Assembly (NCBI RefSeq): GCF_001424225.1
Contig: NZ_LMOR01000003.1
Coordinates: 3,006 to 67,005 of the forward strand
Reading direction: 5' to 3'
Source: Microbacterium sp. Leaf151
Lineage (GTDB): Bacteria > Actinomycetota > Actinomycetes > Actinomycetales > Microbacteriaceae
DNA length: 64,000 nt
Under the pieces are notes generated by a model. The model was not told the origin of the DNA. It saw only the letters and a program-made list of their open reading frames with translations, and ran no database searches. A program made the position numbers and the translations under genes. Positions 17,446 to 26,299 of the stretch are shown piece after piece (position 1 is the stretch's first letter; each line of letters begins with the position of its first letter).

Positions 17446-17783
17446 GGCGGGGGCTGAGGCCCTTGGGTGGAGGCTGAACCTGTCCTAGCCTTCGAGCCCG
17501 AACCGCCCCTCGAAAGTCGGGGAAGATCCTGGCCACGTCCGGCGATGAGCGCCATCTTCTTCTCCCTGCGCCACCCCTGAAGCTGTTTCTCGCGGGCGAA
17601 CGCCGCCTCCACAGCGTCGAACCATTCGGCGTAGATCAAGCGCACTGGCCGGCGTTTCTTCGTGAAGGATGCCGCGAGGTCATCGTCATGGTTGTGCTCC
17701 CACACGCGGCTCTCTCGTTCTCGGCCCGTACTGCCGACGTAGAACGACCCGTCGCGGCATTCCAGGATGTACGCCCATGGCAT
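17436..17783 (-). CDS. GIY-YIG nuclease family protein
   Basis: A 115-residue single-domain GIY-YIG protein: AYILECRDGSFYVGST (residues 4-19) is the GIY...YIG motif, RESRVWEHN the helix with the catalytic Arg, and AFAREKQLQGWRREKKMALIAG the typical C-terminal helix. Members are presumed Mg-dependent endonucleases of unknown biological role. The C-terminal ~30 residues look like read-through into a repeat. REP-like palindromes flank the gene on both sides. ATG 17783 gives the usual MPWAYIL start; the frame is open upstream. Confidence 0.88.
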   Translation of the reverse strand: MPWAYILECRDGSFYVGSTGRERESRVWEHNHDDDLAASFTKKRRPVRLIYAEWFDAVEAAFAREKQLQGWRREKKMALIAGRGQDLPRLSRGGSGSKARTGSASTQGPQPPPIR

Positions 17784-17847
17784 CCCGTGATGATGGCACT
17801 GCGCTCGGGGTAGCTCGTCCAGGCTGTGGACAACGCCGGCGGGTCCC

Positions 17848-17872
17848 GGTCCCTTCGACAAGCTCAGGGACC
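17848..17872. repeat. REP-like palindrome B
   Basis: GGTCCC-N13-GGGACC with core TTCGACAAGCTCA; the other flank of the GIY-YIG gene, 65 nt upstream of its start. Confidence 0.8.
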
Positions 17873-17915
17873 TGGGGCCCGAGGGTCGGGGATCGGGGCA
17901 CGGGGTCGGGGAGGC

Positions 17916-17968
17916 GAGGTGGCTGAGCTTGTCGATACCTCCGGTCCCTTCGACGAGCTCGGAGACCT
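17916..17968. repeat. REP-like double palindrome C
   Basis: GAGGT...ACCTC around GGCTGAGCTTGTCGAT, then GGTCCCTTCGACGAGCTC ending GAGACC: the same two-unit arrangement as element A, 50 nt beyond element B and just before the response-regulator stop. Confidence 0.75.
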
Positions 17969-17990
17969 GGCGCGGCTCAGATGCCTGCGA

Positions 17991-18674
17991 CTACCCCCGC
18001 ACCCACGCGTAGGTGATCTCGGGCCTTCCCTGCCCGCCGTAGCGAGGCTCGCGGCGCACGCGCCCGACGTCGGCAAGGTGCTCCAGGTACCGCCGGGCGG
18101 TGACCCGCGACATTCCCTCGCCCTCACCGACCTCGGTCGAGGAGACGGCTCCGGATGCCGTGCGCACGTGCTCGGCCACGGAGTGCAGTGTCTCGTCGCT
18201 CAGTCCCTTCGGCATGGTCGGCGGCGCGACCGTCCGGAGAGACCCGAGCAGCGCGTCGACCTCCGACTGCGTCGCCTCGCCGGCGGCGCGGTCGAGGCCC
18301 TCGACGTAGGCGCGGTAAGCCTCCAGACGCTCGCGGAATGCTCCGAACGCGAACGGCTTGATCAGGTATTGCACGACGCCGATCGAGACCGCGGCGCGCA
18401 CGGTCGCGGCATCCCGCACCGCCGTGACGGCGATGATGTCGACGCGCGAGCCCATCGCCCGTACATGCCGTGCGACGTCGAGACCGGTGCCGTCGGGCAT
18501 GGTCATGTCCAGCAGAACGAGGTCGATGCGACGTTCGGGGTCGGCGAGGGCCGTGAGCGCCGCGCGGGCCCCCGCGGCCTGCCCCACGACCTCGAAGCCC
18601 GGGACCCGCGCGACGTAAGCGGAGTGCAGTTCGAGCGCGAGGGCGTCGTCGTCGACCACCAGCACGCGGATCAT
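17991..18674 (-). CDS. Response regulator, CitB/DcuR type
   Basis: A 227-residue two-component regulator. The receiver has acidic residues DDD at 8-10, phospho-acceptor Asp56 (LVLLDMTMP), Thr84 and Lys106 (YLIKPF). The C-terminal part (GMSRVTARRYLEHLADVGRV) is the HTH of the CitT/DcuR/DctR group, which activates citrate or C4-dicarboxylate transport genes. Its start overlaps the sensor kinase stop by 4 nt, and the divergent dctA gene is the obvious target. Confidence 0.92.
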   Translation of the reverse strand: MIRVLVVDDDALALELHSAYVARVPGFEVVGQAAGARAALTALADPERRIDLVLLDMTMPDGTGLDVARHVRAMGSRVDIIAVTAVRDAATVRAAVSIGVVQYLIKPFAFGAFRERLEAYRAYVEGLDRAAGEATQSEVDALLGSLRTVAPPTMPKGLSDETLHSVAEHVRTASGAVSSTEVGEGEGMSRVTARRYLEHLADVGRVRREPRYGGQGRPEITYAWVRG

Positions 18675-20299
18675 GCCGGCACCTGCTCCGTCACGACGGG
18701 GAGGAACACCCTCACCGTCGTCGGTTCGGCCGCCAGCTGCAGGGTCCCCCCGCGCGCGGCGACGATGTCGCGGACGAGCGCGAGGCCGACACCGCGCCCG
18801 CCCGGCGCGTGTGCGGGCTTGGTCGAGGCGCCGTAGGCGAACGGGTCGTGCAGAGACGGATCGAAGCCCGCGCCGCTGTCGGCGACCTCGAGCACCGCGT
18901 CACCCTCGCGCGCGGTGAGAGACACGCGCACCCAGCGTGGTTCGGCGCCCGCGGATGCGGCATCCAGGGCGTTGTCGACGAGATTGCCGACCACCGTCAC
19001 CGCCTCCGGCGCCGCCAACGGCACGCGGGGGGCCGGCTCGGCGACGTCGAGGTCGAGACGCACGCCCCGCTCGGCGGCCTCGTCGAGCTTGCCGAGCAGC
19101 AGGGCGACGACGACGGCGTCGTCGTCGTCGTCCGAGACGAGGCGGTCGGCCAGCTCTTGACGGTCTTCGGTGGATGCCACGATGAGTCGCCGCGCCTCGT
19201 CGATGCGCCCGAGCTCGAGCAGTGCCAGGAGAGCGTGCAGGCGGTTGCCGTGCTCGTGCGTCTGCGAGCGCAGGGTGTCGCTGAGCGTGCGCACGCCCTC
19301 CAACTCGCCCAGCAGGGCCTGCAGCTCGGAACGGTCGCGCAGGGTCATCACGCGTCCCCGCTCGGGTGCGCGCCGGCCCGAGAGATCTCGCGCCTCCTCC
19401 TGGTTGACCAGCAGCACGCGGTCTCCGTTCACGACGGTCTCCTCGACCATGCGGCGACCACCGGCGATGGCGTCCGCCAGATCGGTGTCCATGTCGACGT
19501 CGTGCGGGTCGAGCGAGACCTGGCCGGTGATGGCCGGCGGCAGGCCGAGGAGGTCGGCGGCCTCGTCGTTGTAGAGCACGATGCGCCCGTCGCGGTCGGT
19601 GACTACGAGTCCCTCGCGCAGCGAGTGCAGCACGGTCTCGTAGCTGTCGACGAGGCGCGACAGCTCGCGGGGCGTGTACGAACCGGTCACGCGCCGGGCG
19701 CTCCGGCGCACGAACAGCGCGCCGAGCACGCCGAAGCCGACGATGGCCGCGGATGCCGCGACGATCAGGGGAACGCGGGCGGCGAGGTCTTGCTGCACGG
19801 CGCCGAGCGTCACGCCCACGGCGACGAGGCCGACGATGGGGCCGTCCTCGTCACCCCCCTCGCGGATGGGCACGATGGTGCGCACCGATGGTCCGAGCGT
19901 TCCCACGTACACCTCGGTGAAGCTCTCGCCCGCGAGGGCCTCGGCCCTCGAACCCTGGTACGGCAGGCCGATCTCGGAGCGGTTGCGGTGGGTGAGACGG
20001 ATGCCGTCGGGCGTCATGATCGTGACGAAGGAGAGGTCGGCGTCGGGGAGGATCTGCTCGACCATCGGCTGCAGACGGTCGGAGTCGCGAGCGGCGACGA
20101 GGGTGGCGATCTCCGACTCGTGCGCGAACGTCTCGGCCACCGACCGGGTCACCTGCTCGGCCTCGCGCTGCCCGGAGTCGCTCAACTGCACGGACAGGAG
20201 CGCGGCGAGGACACCTGCGACGAGCACGACGATGCCGAGCGACACGAGGGCCAGGCGCCCACCCACGCTCAGTCGCATCCCTCGCCCTTTCGCGTCCAT
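18671..20299 (-). CDS. Sensor histidine kinase, CitA/DcuS/DctB-like
   Basis: A 542-residue membrane kinase: TM1 about residues 14-37, a periplasmic PASc/sCache sensor (about 40-170), TM2 about 176-197, a cytoplasmic PAS (225-320), then SQTHEHGNRLHALLALLELG with phosphorylated His348 and an HATPase domain (NLVDNALDAAS, DSGAGFDP, GRGVGLALVRDIV). This is the citrate/C4-dicarboxylate sensor architecture. TATTGT lies 7 nt before the ATG at 20299 (leaderless); ATG 20278 is an alternative. It overlaps the regulator gene and diverges from dctA, so the ligand is probably a C4-dicarboxylate or citrate. Confidence 0.92.
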   Translation of the reverse strand: MDAKGRGMRLSVGGRLALVSLGIVVLVAGVLAALLSVQLSDSGQREAEQVTRSVAETFAHESEIATLVAARDSDRLQPMVEQILPDADLSFVTIMTPDGIRLTHRNRSEIGLPYQGSRAEALAGESFTEVYVGTLGPSVRTIVPIREGGDEDGPIVGLVAVGVTLGAVQQDLAARVPLIVAASAAIVGFGVLGALFVRRSARRVTGSYTPRELSRLVDSYETVLHSLREGLVVTDRDGRIVLYNDEAADLLGLPPAITGQVSLDPHDVDMDTDLADAIAGGRRMVEETVVNGDRVLLVNQEEARDLSGRRAPERGRVMTLRDRSELQALLGELEGVRTLSDTLRSQTHEHGNRLHALLALLELGRIDEARRLIVASTEDRQELADRLVSDDDDDAVVVALLLGKLDEAAERGVRLDLDVAEPAPRVPLAAPEAVTVVGNLVDNALDAASAGAEPRWVRVSLTAREGDAVLEVADSGAGFDPSLHDPFAYGASTKPAHAPGGRGVGLALVRDIVAARGGTLQLAAEPTTVRVFLPVVTEQVPA

Positions 20300-20360
20300 G
20301 CCGTGAACAATACGACCACAAATCGTCGAGGGGCTCGCCGTCGACCACAGTCATGACATC

Positions 20361-20425
20361 CACCGGCGGCCCCGCCGGCAGGAACAAGGCATCTCACCCA
20401 CCGGCAGTTCGGCCGGCAATAACAA
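20361..20425. promoter_or_regulatory. 27-bp direct repeat upstream of dctA, probable regulator sites
   Basis: CACCGGC...GCCGGCA followed by GGAACAA (20361-20387) and the same pattern ending ATAACAA (20399-20425), repeated 38 bp apart. Each copy contains a small CCGGC/GCCGG palindrome. Location in the shared region between sensor kinase and transporter suggests binding by the response regulator. Confidence 0.55.
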
Positions 20426-20453
20426 TGACGTTAGAAAGAGGAGATAGGCGCTC

Positions 20454-21905
20454 ATGGCACTTTCACTCCGCACCACTCGCGACGGCCGGCCTCGCAAGAA
20501 GATCGACCCGAACCACTGGCTCTACATCTCGGTGATCATCGCCGTCGTCGGCGGCATCGTCGTGGGCCTCGTGGCCCCCGCGTTCGCGACGACGCTCGAG
20601 CCGATCGGTAAGGGCTTTGTCAGCCTGATCAAGATGATGATCGCCCCGGTGATCTTCTGCACGATCGTCGTCGGCATCGGATCGATCGCCAAGGCCTCCA
20701 CGGTCGGCAAGATCGGTGGCCTGGCGATGGTCTACTTCCTGATCATGTCGTCGTTCGCCCTGATCATCGGCCTCATCGTCGGCAACATCATCCACCCCGG
20801 TGAGGGCCTGAACATCGCCGGAGCCACCTACGAGGCGGCGGCTGAGCCCACCACCACGCAGGACTTCATCCTCGGGATCATTCCGACGACCTTCTTCTCG
20901 GCGTTCACCGGCGGCAGCATCCTCCAGGTGCTCTTCATCGCCCTGCTCGTCGGTTTCGCCCTTCAGCGGATGGGCGAGCGCGGCGCCAAGATGGTCGACG
21001 CCATCCGCAACTTCCAGGTGCTCGTCTTCCGCATCCTCGGCATGATCCTGTGGCTCGCCCCGCTCGGTGCGTTCGGCGCCATCGCCGCCGTCGTCGGTAA
21101 GACCGGCTTCGCCGCCGTCATCAGCCTCGGCATCCTGATGGGTGCGTTCTACCTCACGTGCTTCGTCTTCATCGTGGGTGTCCTGGGCACGCTGCTCTAC
21201 GCCGTCACGCGGGTCAACATCTTCTCGCTCATGAAGTACCTGGGCCGCGAGTACCTCCTCATCGTCGGCACCTCGTCCTCCGAAGCGGCGCTTCCCCGTC
21301 TGATCGCCAAGATGGAGCACCTGGGTGTCTCGAAGCCCGTCGTGGGCATCACCGTCCCGACCGGTTACTCCTTCAACCTCGACGGCACCGCGATCTACCT
21401 GACCATGGCCTCGCTGTTCATCGCCTCCGCCATGGGTGCGCCGATGTCGATCCCCGAGCAGATCGGCCTCATGGTCTTCATGATCATCGCGTCCAAGGGT
21501 GCAGCCGGTGTGACCGGTGCGGGCCTGGCGACGCTCGCCGGTGGTCTTTCGGCCTACCGCCCCGACCTGGTCAACGGTGTCGGTGTCATCGTCGGAATCG
21601 ACCGCTTCATGTCCGAGGCTCGCGCCGTCACCAACTTCACCGGTAACGCCGTGGCCACGATGCTGATCGGTGCCTGGACCAAGCAGTACGACCGCGAGCG
21701 CGTCGGCGAGGTGCTCGCCGGCCGGATCCCGTTCGACGAGAACCTGCTCACCGGCGACGACCACGGTTCGGTCAACAAGTCGGCGGATGCCAAGCAGCAG
21801 GCCTCGGCCGAGGCCGGCACCGGCCCCGCCACGGTCGACACCGACACGCTCAACACCTTCCGCGCCAAGGCGGAGGCGGAGGCTGTGGCTCGGAGCCGTT
21901 CGTGA
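20454..21905 (+). CDS. dctA: Dicarboxylate:cation symporter (DctA family)
   Basis: A 483-residue DAACS-family secondary transporter importing succinate, fumarate or malate with H+ or Na+. Family signatures: TSSSEAALP (serine-rich hairpin 1), TGYSFNLDGTAIY, GAAGVTGAG (hairpin 2) and DRFMSEARAVTNFTGN (TM8). About eight transmembrane helices, with an Ala/Glu-rich cytoplasmic tail. Ribosome site AAAGAGGAG. Probably activated by the divergent CitA/CitB-type system; a CitE-like lyase gene overlaps its end. Confidence 0.95.
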   Translation: MALSLRTTRDGRPRKKIDPNHWLYISVIIAVVGGIVVGLVAPAFATTLEPIGKGFVSLIKMMIAPVIFCTIVVGIGSIAKASTVGKIGGLAMVYFLIMSSFALIIGLIVGNIIHPGEGLNIAGATYEAAAEPTTTQDFILGIIPTTFFSAFTGGSILQVLFIALLVGFALQRMGERGAKMVDAIRNFQVLVFRILGMILWLAPLGAFGAIAAVVGKTGFAAVISLGILMGAFYLTCFVFIVGVLGTLLYAVTRVNIFSLMKYLGREYLLIVGTSSSEAALPRLIAKMEHLGVSKPVVGITVPTGYSFNLDGTAIYLTMASLFIASAMGAPMSIPEQIGLMVFMIIASKGAAGVTGAGLATLAGGLSAYRPDLVNGVGVIVGIDRFMSEARAVTNFTGNAVATMLIGAWTKQYDRERVGEVLAGRIPFDENLLTGDDHGSVNKSADAKQQASAEAGTGPATVDTDTLNTFRAKAEAEAVARSRS

Positions 21906-22732
21906 CCATCGCGCACACCCCGGCGGGGGCGGCTTCGGCCGCCCCCGCCCCCGCGCGTGTGGACCTCGCCCGCACCTGGATGCTTCGCTCGCCGCTCGCG
22001 GGCGGCCTGGACACCACGGCCGACGTCCTCGTGCTCGACCTCGAAGACGGGCTCCCCGCCGGCCGCAAGGCCGAGGGGCGCGAGCGGGCGCACCGTGCCG
22101 CTGCCGACGCCCCGGTCTGGTTGCGGATCAGCGCCGCCGGCACCCGCGACGGCGACGACGATCTGTCCCTGTGCCGCGATCTGGAGGGTCGCCTCGCGGG
22201 CGTCGTCCTGGCCATGTGCGCCGGCCCTGATGACGTCGCCCACGTGGCGGCATCCCTTCCGTTCGGCACTCCCATCGTGGCGATGGTCGAGTCGGCCGCA
22301 GCGCTCCTGGCCGCGCCGGCGATCGCCGCACACCCCGCCACCCGTCGCCTCGCGTTCGGCACGGGAGACTTCCGGCGCGACACCGGCATGGCGGCCGATC
22401 GCATGGCGCTGTCGTGGCCGCGGGCGCAGCTCGTGGTGGCCTCGGCCGCCGTGGGGATCGCGGGACCCATCGACGGCCCGTGCGGTCCGATCGAGCAGGC
22501 TCGGGATGCCGCGCTGCACGCGGTCGCCATGGGCTTCACCGGCACGCTGGCGCTTCAGGATGCCGCCGTTGCCGGCGCGCACGCGGGCTTCACCCCGTCG
22601 CCCGCCGAGGTGGAGGCCGCGAGGTCACTGCTGTCGGCGACCCCCGACGGTCCCGTCGACGGTTCCTATGCGCCGACCCTCGCCCGGGCTCGCGCCCTGG
22701 TCGAGCGCGCGGAGGCCCTGGCCGCCCTCTGA
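21902..22732 (+). CDS. HpcH/HpaI aldolase/citrate lyase beta subunit-like (CitE family)
   Basis: A 276-residue TIM-barrel lyase: VLVLDLEDGLPAGRKAEGR near residues 42-60 is the CitE phosphate/Mg loop, VAMVESAAALL carries the metal-binding Glu, and LAFGTGDFRRDTG is the FG-x-D motif. Such stand-alone CitE-like enzymes cleave or make malyl- or citramalyl-CoA. GTG start overlaps the dctA stop (GTGA), so the product probably processes an imported acid. No citrate lyase alpha or gamma genes are present, which argues against classical citrate lyase. Confidence 0.82.
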   Translation: MTIAHTPAGAASAAPAPARVDLARTWMLRSPLAGGLDTTADVLVLDLEDGLPAGRKAEGRERAHRAAADAPVWLRISAAGTRDGDDDLSLCRDLEGRLAGVVLAMCAGPDDVAHVAASLPFGTPIVAMVESAAALLAAPAIAAHPATRRLAFGTGDFRRDTGMAADRMALSWPRAQLVVASAAVGIAGPIDGPCGPIEQARDAALHAVAMGFTGTLALQDAAVAGAHAGFTPSPAEVEAARSLLSATPDGPVDGSYAPTLARARALVERAEALAAL

Positions 22733-22741
22733 GCCCGGGCG

Positions 22742-23329
22742 TCACCGCCGCCCGAACCACCGCCGCTTGCGTACGGGACTCGCAACCGTCGCCGCCGCCT
22801 CGCGCGCCCGTCGCCGAGCGGCCCACGCAGCCACTTCGGCCTCGACGTCGACTGTGGGTGTCACCACCGGCGGTCCGCCGAGCAGCTGCCGCCGCGCGTC
22901 GATCACTCGACGGTTGAAGTCCTCCACGGCTTCGCGCACCTCGGGCTCGCGTGCGATGGCATCCAGCCGTTCCGCCATCTCGGCGTGCTCGACGCGCAGG
23001 GTGAGGGCAGGTGGCCCGAGCCCGGTGAGCTTCTCCGTCTCGATCTTTCGGCGGATCCACCAGTCCGGGTCGTGCCCGCCCCCGAGGTCGGGCAGGGGCT
23101 TGCCCGCACCGGGGAGGTCGTCGAAGTCGCCCCGGCGGATGGCCTGCTGGAGCGCGGTCTCGACGAATGCCGCGCGTTCGGCCGACGTCGATCCCCTCGC
23201 CGGCCCCGACGCCGTGTCGTGCGCCGCCGCGTCCGCCGCTCGTTCGTCGGGCGACGGGGCGAGCCCCGCCTGCCGCAGTCGCCGATCGAGGCGGTACCGC
23301 TCGGCCGCCTGACGAGGATCTTCGCTCAC
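22742..23329 (-). CDS. DnaJ-homologue-domain protein (DUF1992)
   Basis: A 195-residue protein with the DUF1992 core FVETALQQAIRRGDFDDLPGAGKPLPDL followed by PDWWIRRKIETEKL, then an Arg-rich tail (RKRRWFGRR). Members are annotated DnaJ homologue subfamily C member 28-like; biochemical role unknown. GTG 23329 (VSEDPRQAAERY) is preferred because it overlaps the upstream DUF2236 stop by 4 nt, although the frame is open further. Confidence 0.85.
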   Translation of the reverse strand: MSEDPRQAAERYRLDRRLRQAGLAPSPDERAADAAAHDTASGPARGSTSAERAAFVETALQQAIRRGDFDDLPGAGKPLPDLGGGHDPDWWIRRKIETEKLTGLGPPALTLRVEHAEMAERLDAIAREPEVREAVEDFNRRVIDARRQLLGGPPVVTPTVDVEAEVAAWAARRRAREAAATVASPVRKRRWFGRR

Positions 23330-24246
23330 GCCGCCTCCCGCTCCAGCCTCCGCAGGCGTTCGTACGCCATGTCCTGCGCGCGCGGTCCCGACCCGAGGGC
23401 GCGCTCGGTGATGCGCAGGATCACCCGTGTCACCGTCAGCACGGGCAGCGGCCACCGCCGCACGCCCAGCATCTTGCGGTACCGGCGGGGGATGGTCGCC
23501 ACCGCCGCCGCGAACAGCACGCGATAGGCCACACCCATGGCGCCGGGGAACGGCGGCTTGCGCAGGAACCGTACGACCTCATCGACGCGCTCGCCGCCGC
23601 GCAGCTCCCCGCGCTCCCAGAAGCCGTCGATCTCCCCGCGCAGCGCGTCCCGGGTGAGGGGCGGGTCGACGACGCGCATCAGGCGGCCAGCCGTCGCCCA
23701 GTCCGCGACGTAGGCATCGGGTCCGCCGGGAATGGGCTTCCTCGACGCCTCGTGGCCGGCGAGGAAGGCGTCGGTGAAGGCGAGATGCACCCAGCGGACG
23801 AGGTCCGTCGCCTCCGCCGTGTACGTGCGCTCGGCGCCGTCTCCCGCGCGGTACTCGCCCTTCACGCGCTGGTGGAAGCGTCCGACACGGCGGGTCTCGG
23901 CATCCGCCTGGGTCTTCGAGCCGTACGTCAGCGTGATGACCCAGCGCACCGTGCCGGTGAGGCGGCCGATCGGGTCTTCGCGGTAGCGCGACCAGTCGTG
24001 AACTCCCGCGAGGGCGCCCGGGTGCAGCGCCTGCAGCAGGAGCGCCCGGATGCCGGCCACGAGCGTGCCCATTCCGGCGTGCACCGTCCAGGCGGGGCCG
24101 TTCTCCACGAAGTACCCCGCGTCGTCGCCCTCGGCGATGTCGCGCACGTAGGGGGCCAAGCCGGTCGGGTCACCCGCGAGGGCCACGAGGATCTTCCCGC
24201 GGAGCGACTGGATCCAGTCGGGGGTGGGGGAGGGGGCGTCTGTCAC
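23326..24246 (-). CDS. Oxygenase MpaB family protein (DUF2236)
   Basis: A 306-residue DUF2236 protein, related to rubber oxygenase Lcp and mycophenolic-acid MpaB; these bind b-type haem. Family-type segments include ALLLQALHPGALAGVHDWSRYREDPIGRLTGT and the RRVGRFHQRVKGEY region with candidate His ligands. Substrate unknown. GTG start with CACGCT 6 nt upstream. It overlaps the DUF1992 gene. Confidence 0.85.
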   Translation of the reverse strand: MTDAPSPTPDWIQSLRGKILVALAGDPTGLAPYVRDIAEGDDAGYFVENGPAWTVHAGMGTLVAGIRALLLQALHPGALAGVHDWSRYREDPIGRLTGTVRWVITLTYGSKTQADAETRRVGRFHQRVKGEYRAGDGAERTYTAEATDLVRWVHLAFTDAFLAGHEASRKPIPGGPDAYVADWATAGRLMRVVDPPLTRDALRGEIDGFWERGELRGGERVDEVVRFLRKPPFPGAMGVAYRVLFAAAVATIPRRYRKMLGVRRWPLPVLTVTRVILRITERALGSGPRAQDMAYERLRRLEREAA

Positions 24247-24319
24247 CCTTCCAGCGTGCCACCGTTCACGGGCACGGGCTTTGGGATGCTTCGGCGCCGT
24301 GAGGTCCCGGATCGAGGGG

Positions 24320-24853
24320 TCAGTGGCCCTCGTGCGTGATGACCGGAACGGTGCCGTCGTCGCGCAGCAACACGGCGTTCTGGGTCGCCCCCAGGGCGGG
24401 CGTGACGACGACGGCGATGACGGCGGCGGCCACGAGCAAGCCGGTGACGCTCATCGGCTGCGCCGTCCGGTCTGCGGCTCCGTCGTTTCGGCGGGCTCGA
24501 CGGAGGAACCCCGCCGCGGTGGCGCCCACGACGACGAAGAGCACGCATGCCGCGGCGGCACCCATGATGCTGGTGTGCGCCGGGTCGGTGACGACCAGCG
24601 CGGCGGTCAGCACCAGTGCGGCGAGCGACCCGCCCAGGGCGGCTCGCGGCACGAGAGTGCGACCTCTGGCCAGGACGGCACCGCCCCACGCGAGGGCGGC
24701 GAGTCCGAGGACGACCGCCCCGGCCCCGAGGACGATGGCGACGGCCTCGGAACCGGGGCGGACGATCGCGCCCGCACCGAGGGCGGCGATGATGAGGCCG
24801 GCCCCCCATGCGGACACGGAGGGCCACGACCGCGTGAAGGTCGCGGCGGTCAT
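24320..24853 (-). CDS. Multi-pass membrane protein of unknown function
   Basis: A 177-residue protein with about five hydrophobic segments and an Arg-rich cytosolic loop (LRRARRNDGAADRT). No domain recognised. It starts 1 nt from the stop of the DUF4383 gene, so the two small membrane proteins are co-translated. ATG 24853 preferred by that spacing. Confidence 0.7.
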   Translation of the reverse strand: MTAATFTRSWPSVSAWGAGLIIAALGAGAIVRPGSEAVAIVLGAGAVVLGLAALAWGGAVLARGRTLVPRAALGGSLAALVLTAALVVTDPAHTSIMGAAAACVLFVVVGATAAGFLRRARRNDGAADRTAQPMSVTGLLVAAAVIAVVVTPALGATQNAVLLRDDGTVPVITHEGH

Positions 24854-24854
24854 C

Positions 24855-25265
24855 TCACACCGCCGCGGTGCGGGGGATGCTGCGCTCGGTGCCGAGGCCG
24901 ACACCCAGCAGCACGACGGCGCTGCCGAGGTGCAGGAAGTGGTCGGGCACGTTCAGCGCGAGGATGTTCGCCGCCGTTCCGGTGAGGAAGAAGCCGACGA
25001 TACCGAGCAGCAGGTAGACGGCACCGACGGTGGTGTTGACGCCCTTCGCGGCGCGGGCGTTCGCAAGGCCGGCGACCAGCAGCGCGCCACCAATCAACAG
25101 GTGCGCGATGTTGTGCAGCGGGTTGACCTCGAAGATGCCCAGAAGCAGGCCGCCCTCGGTGGCGATGAAACCGACGCCGCCGGTCACGGCGAAGCCGAGC
25201 AGTCCGACGAGCAGGTAGACAGCGCCGAAGACGGTGGCCACGAGACGGTTGGGTGATGAGCTCAT
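24855..25265 (-). CDS. DUF4383 membrane protein
   Basis: A 136-residue four-helix membrane protein with the DUF4383 pattern (VFGAVYLLVGLLGF, EVNPLHNIAHLLIG, GVNTTVGAVYLLLG, LNVPDHFLHLGSAVVLLGVG). Function unknown; common in actinobacteria. GGGAGG 7 nt before ATG 25265 sets the start. The 224 nt upstream contain an imperfect GGCCCCCGAG/CTCCGAGGCC hairpin near 25390-25415 and nothing else. Confidence 0.85.
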   Translation of the reverse strand: MSSSPNRLVATVFGAVYLLVGLLGFAVTGGVGFIATEGGLLLGIFEVNPLHNIAHLLIGGALLVAGLANARAAKGVNTTVGAVYLLLGIVGFFLTGTAANILALNVPDHFLHLGSAVVLLGVGLGTERSIPRTAAV

Positions 25266-25489
25266 GATGAACCTCCCAGAGTGTTGGCAGCGACCGTCCG
25301 GCCGCCTCACCACATCTTCGGAGGAACACCGTGCTTCGGATTGCCCTTTGCGGACCACATCCCTGCTCCGGTAGGACCCGTGAAACGACAGAAGGCCCCC
25401 GAGTACTCTCCGAGGCCCTCCGCAACGGATCCGAAACTACGAGGTCGTCCTCAGCGGTTCGGGGGGATTGCGCTTCGCGTGACGTTCAC

Positions 25490-26299
25490 CTACGCCGCGC
25501 GAGCCCGTTCGGCGCGACGCCGAAGGGCGGCGGCGCTGCGCTCGGCGCGGACTGCGTGCTCGTGGATCAGGCGCGCGGCGTCGGGCGACGCGGCCGCGGC
25601 GCTGATCGCCTGCGCCTCCGCGTCGAGGTGGCGACGGAACTCCTGCGGGTCCGCGCCGCGGAACAGGGCCCGCGATGCGGCCATGTGAGTCTGCGGACGC
25701 GCGGCGAGCCGGGTGGCCATCGTCCACACGGCGTCGTCGAGGTCGGCCGACGGCGTGACGGCGTGGACCAGCCCGATGTCGTGGGCCGCCGCGGCATCCA
25801 ATCGAAGACCGACCGCGCTCATGGCGCGTGCGCGGGATGCGCCGATGACCCGGGGCAAGAGGTACGACGCACCGCTGTCGGGGCTCAGCCCGATGGCCTC
25901 GTACGCGGTGAGGAAGAGGGCGCGGTCGGAGGCGAGGACCACATCGGCGCAGAGCGCGAGCCCGAGCCCTCCGCCCGCCGCGACGCCGTCGACCGCCGCG
26001 ATGATGACCGCGTCGATGTCGGCCAGGTTCGCGAGCGCGCCGTGGAAGGTCGTCGCGAGTTCGTACACGAAGTCGCCCAGGTCGACGGCTGCGGCCATCT
26101 CGACCACGTCGCCACCGGAGCAGAATGCGCCCCCGTCGCCCGTGAGCACCACGACCCGCGGAGCGATATCGGCGATGCGCGCCACGACGCGACGGAGTGC
26201 TCGCGCGAGGTCCAGATTGATCGCGTTGCCGTCGTCGGGTCGGTTCAGGGTGACCCGGGCCACGCCGTCGGATATGTGCAGTCGTACGGGTTCTGTCAT
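25490..26299 (-). CDS. Enoyl-CoA hydratase/isomerase family protein
   Basis: A 269-residue crotonase-fold protein: GDGGAFCSGGDVVEMA forms the first oxyanion-hole strand and DGVAAGGGLGLALCADVVLAS the second. Position of acid residues is not the standard Glu/Glu pair of classical hydratase, so it might be an isomerase or degradative CoA hydrolase. ATG 26299 chosen by homology (MTEPVRLHISDGVARVTLNRP). No other fatty-acid gene is adjacent. Confidence 0.85.
   Translation of the reverse strand: MTEPVRLHISDGVARVTLNRPDDGNAINLDLARALRRVVARIADIAPRVVVLTGDGGAFCSGGDVVEMAAAVDLGDFVYELATTFHGALANLADIDAVIIAAVDGVAAGGGLGLALCADVVLASDRALFLTAYEAIGLSPDSGASYLLPRVIGASRARAMSAVGLRLDAAAAHDIGLVHAVTPSADLDDAVWTMATRLAARPQTHMAASRALFRGADPQEFRRHLDAEAQAISAAAASPDAARLIHEHAVRAERSAAALRRRAERARAA

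Noticed and set aside
21902..22732. Citrate lyase operon
   Set aside because: Only a CitE-like gene is present; alpha and gamma subunits and ligase are missing.
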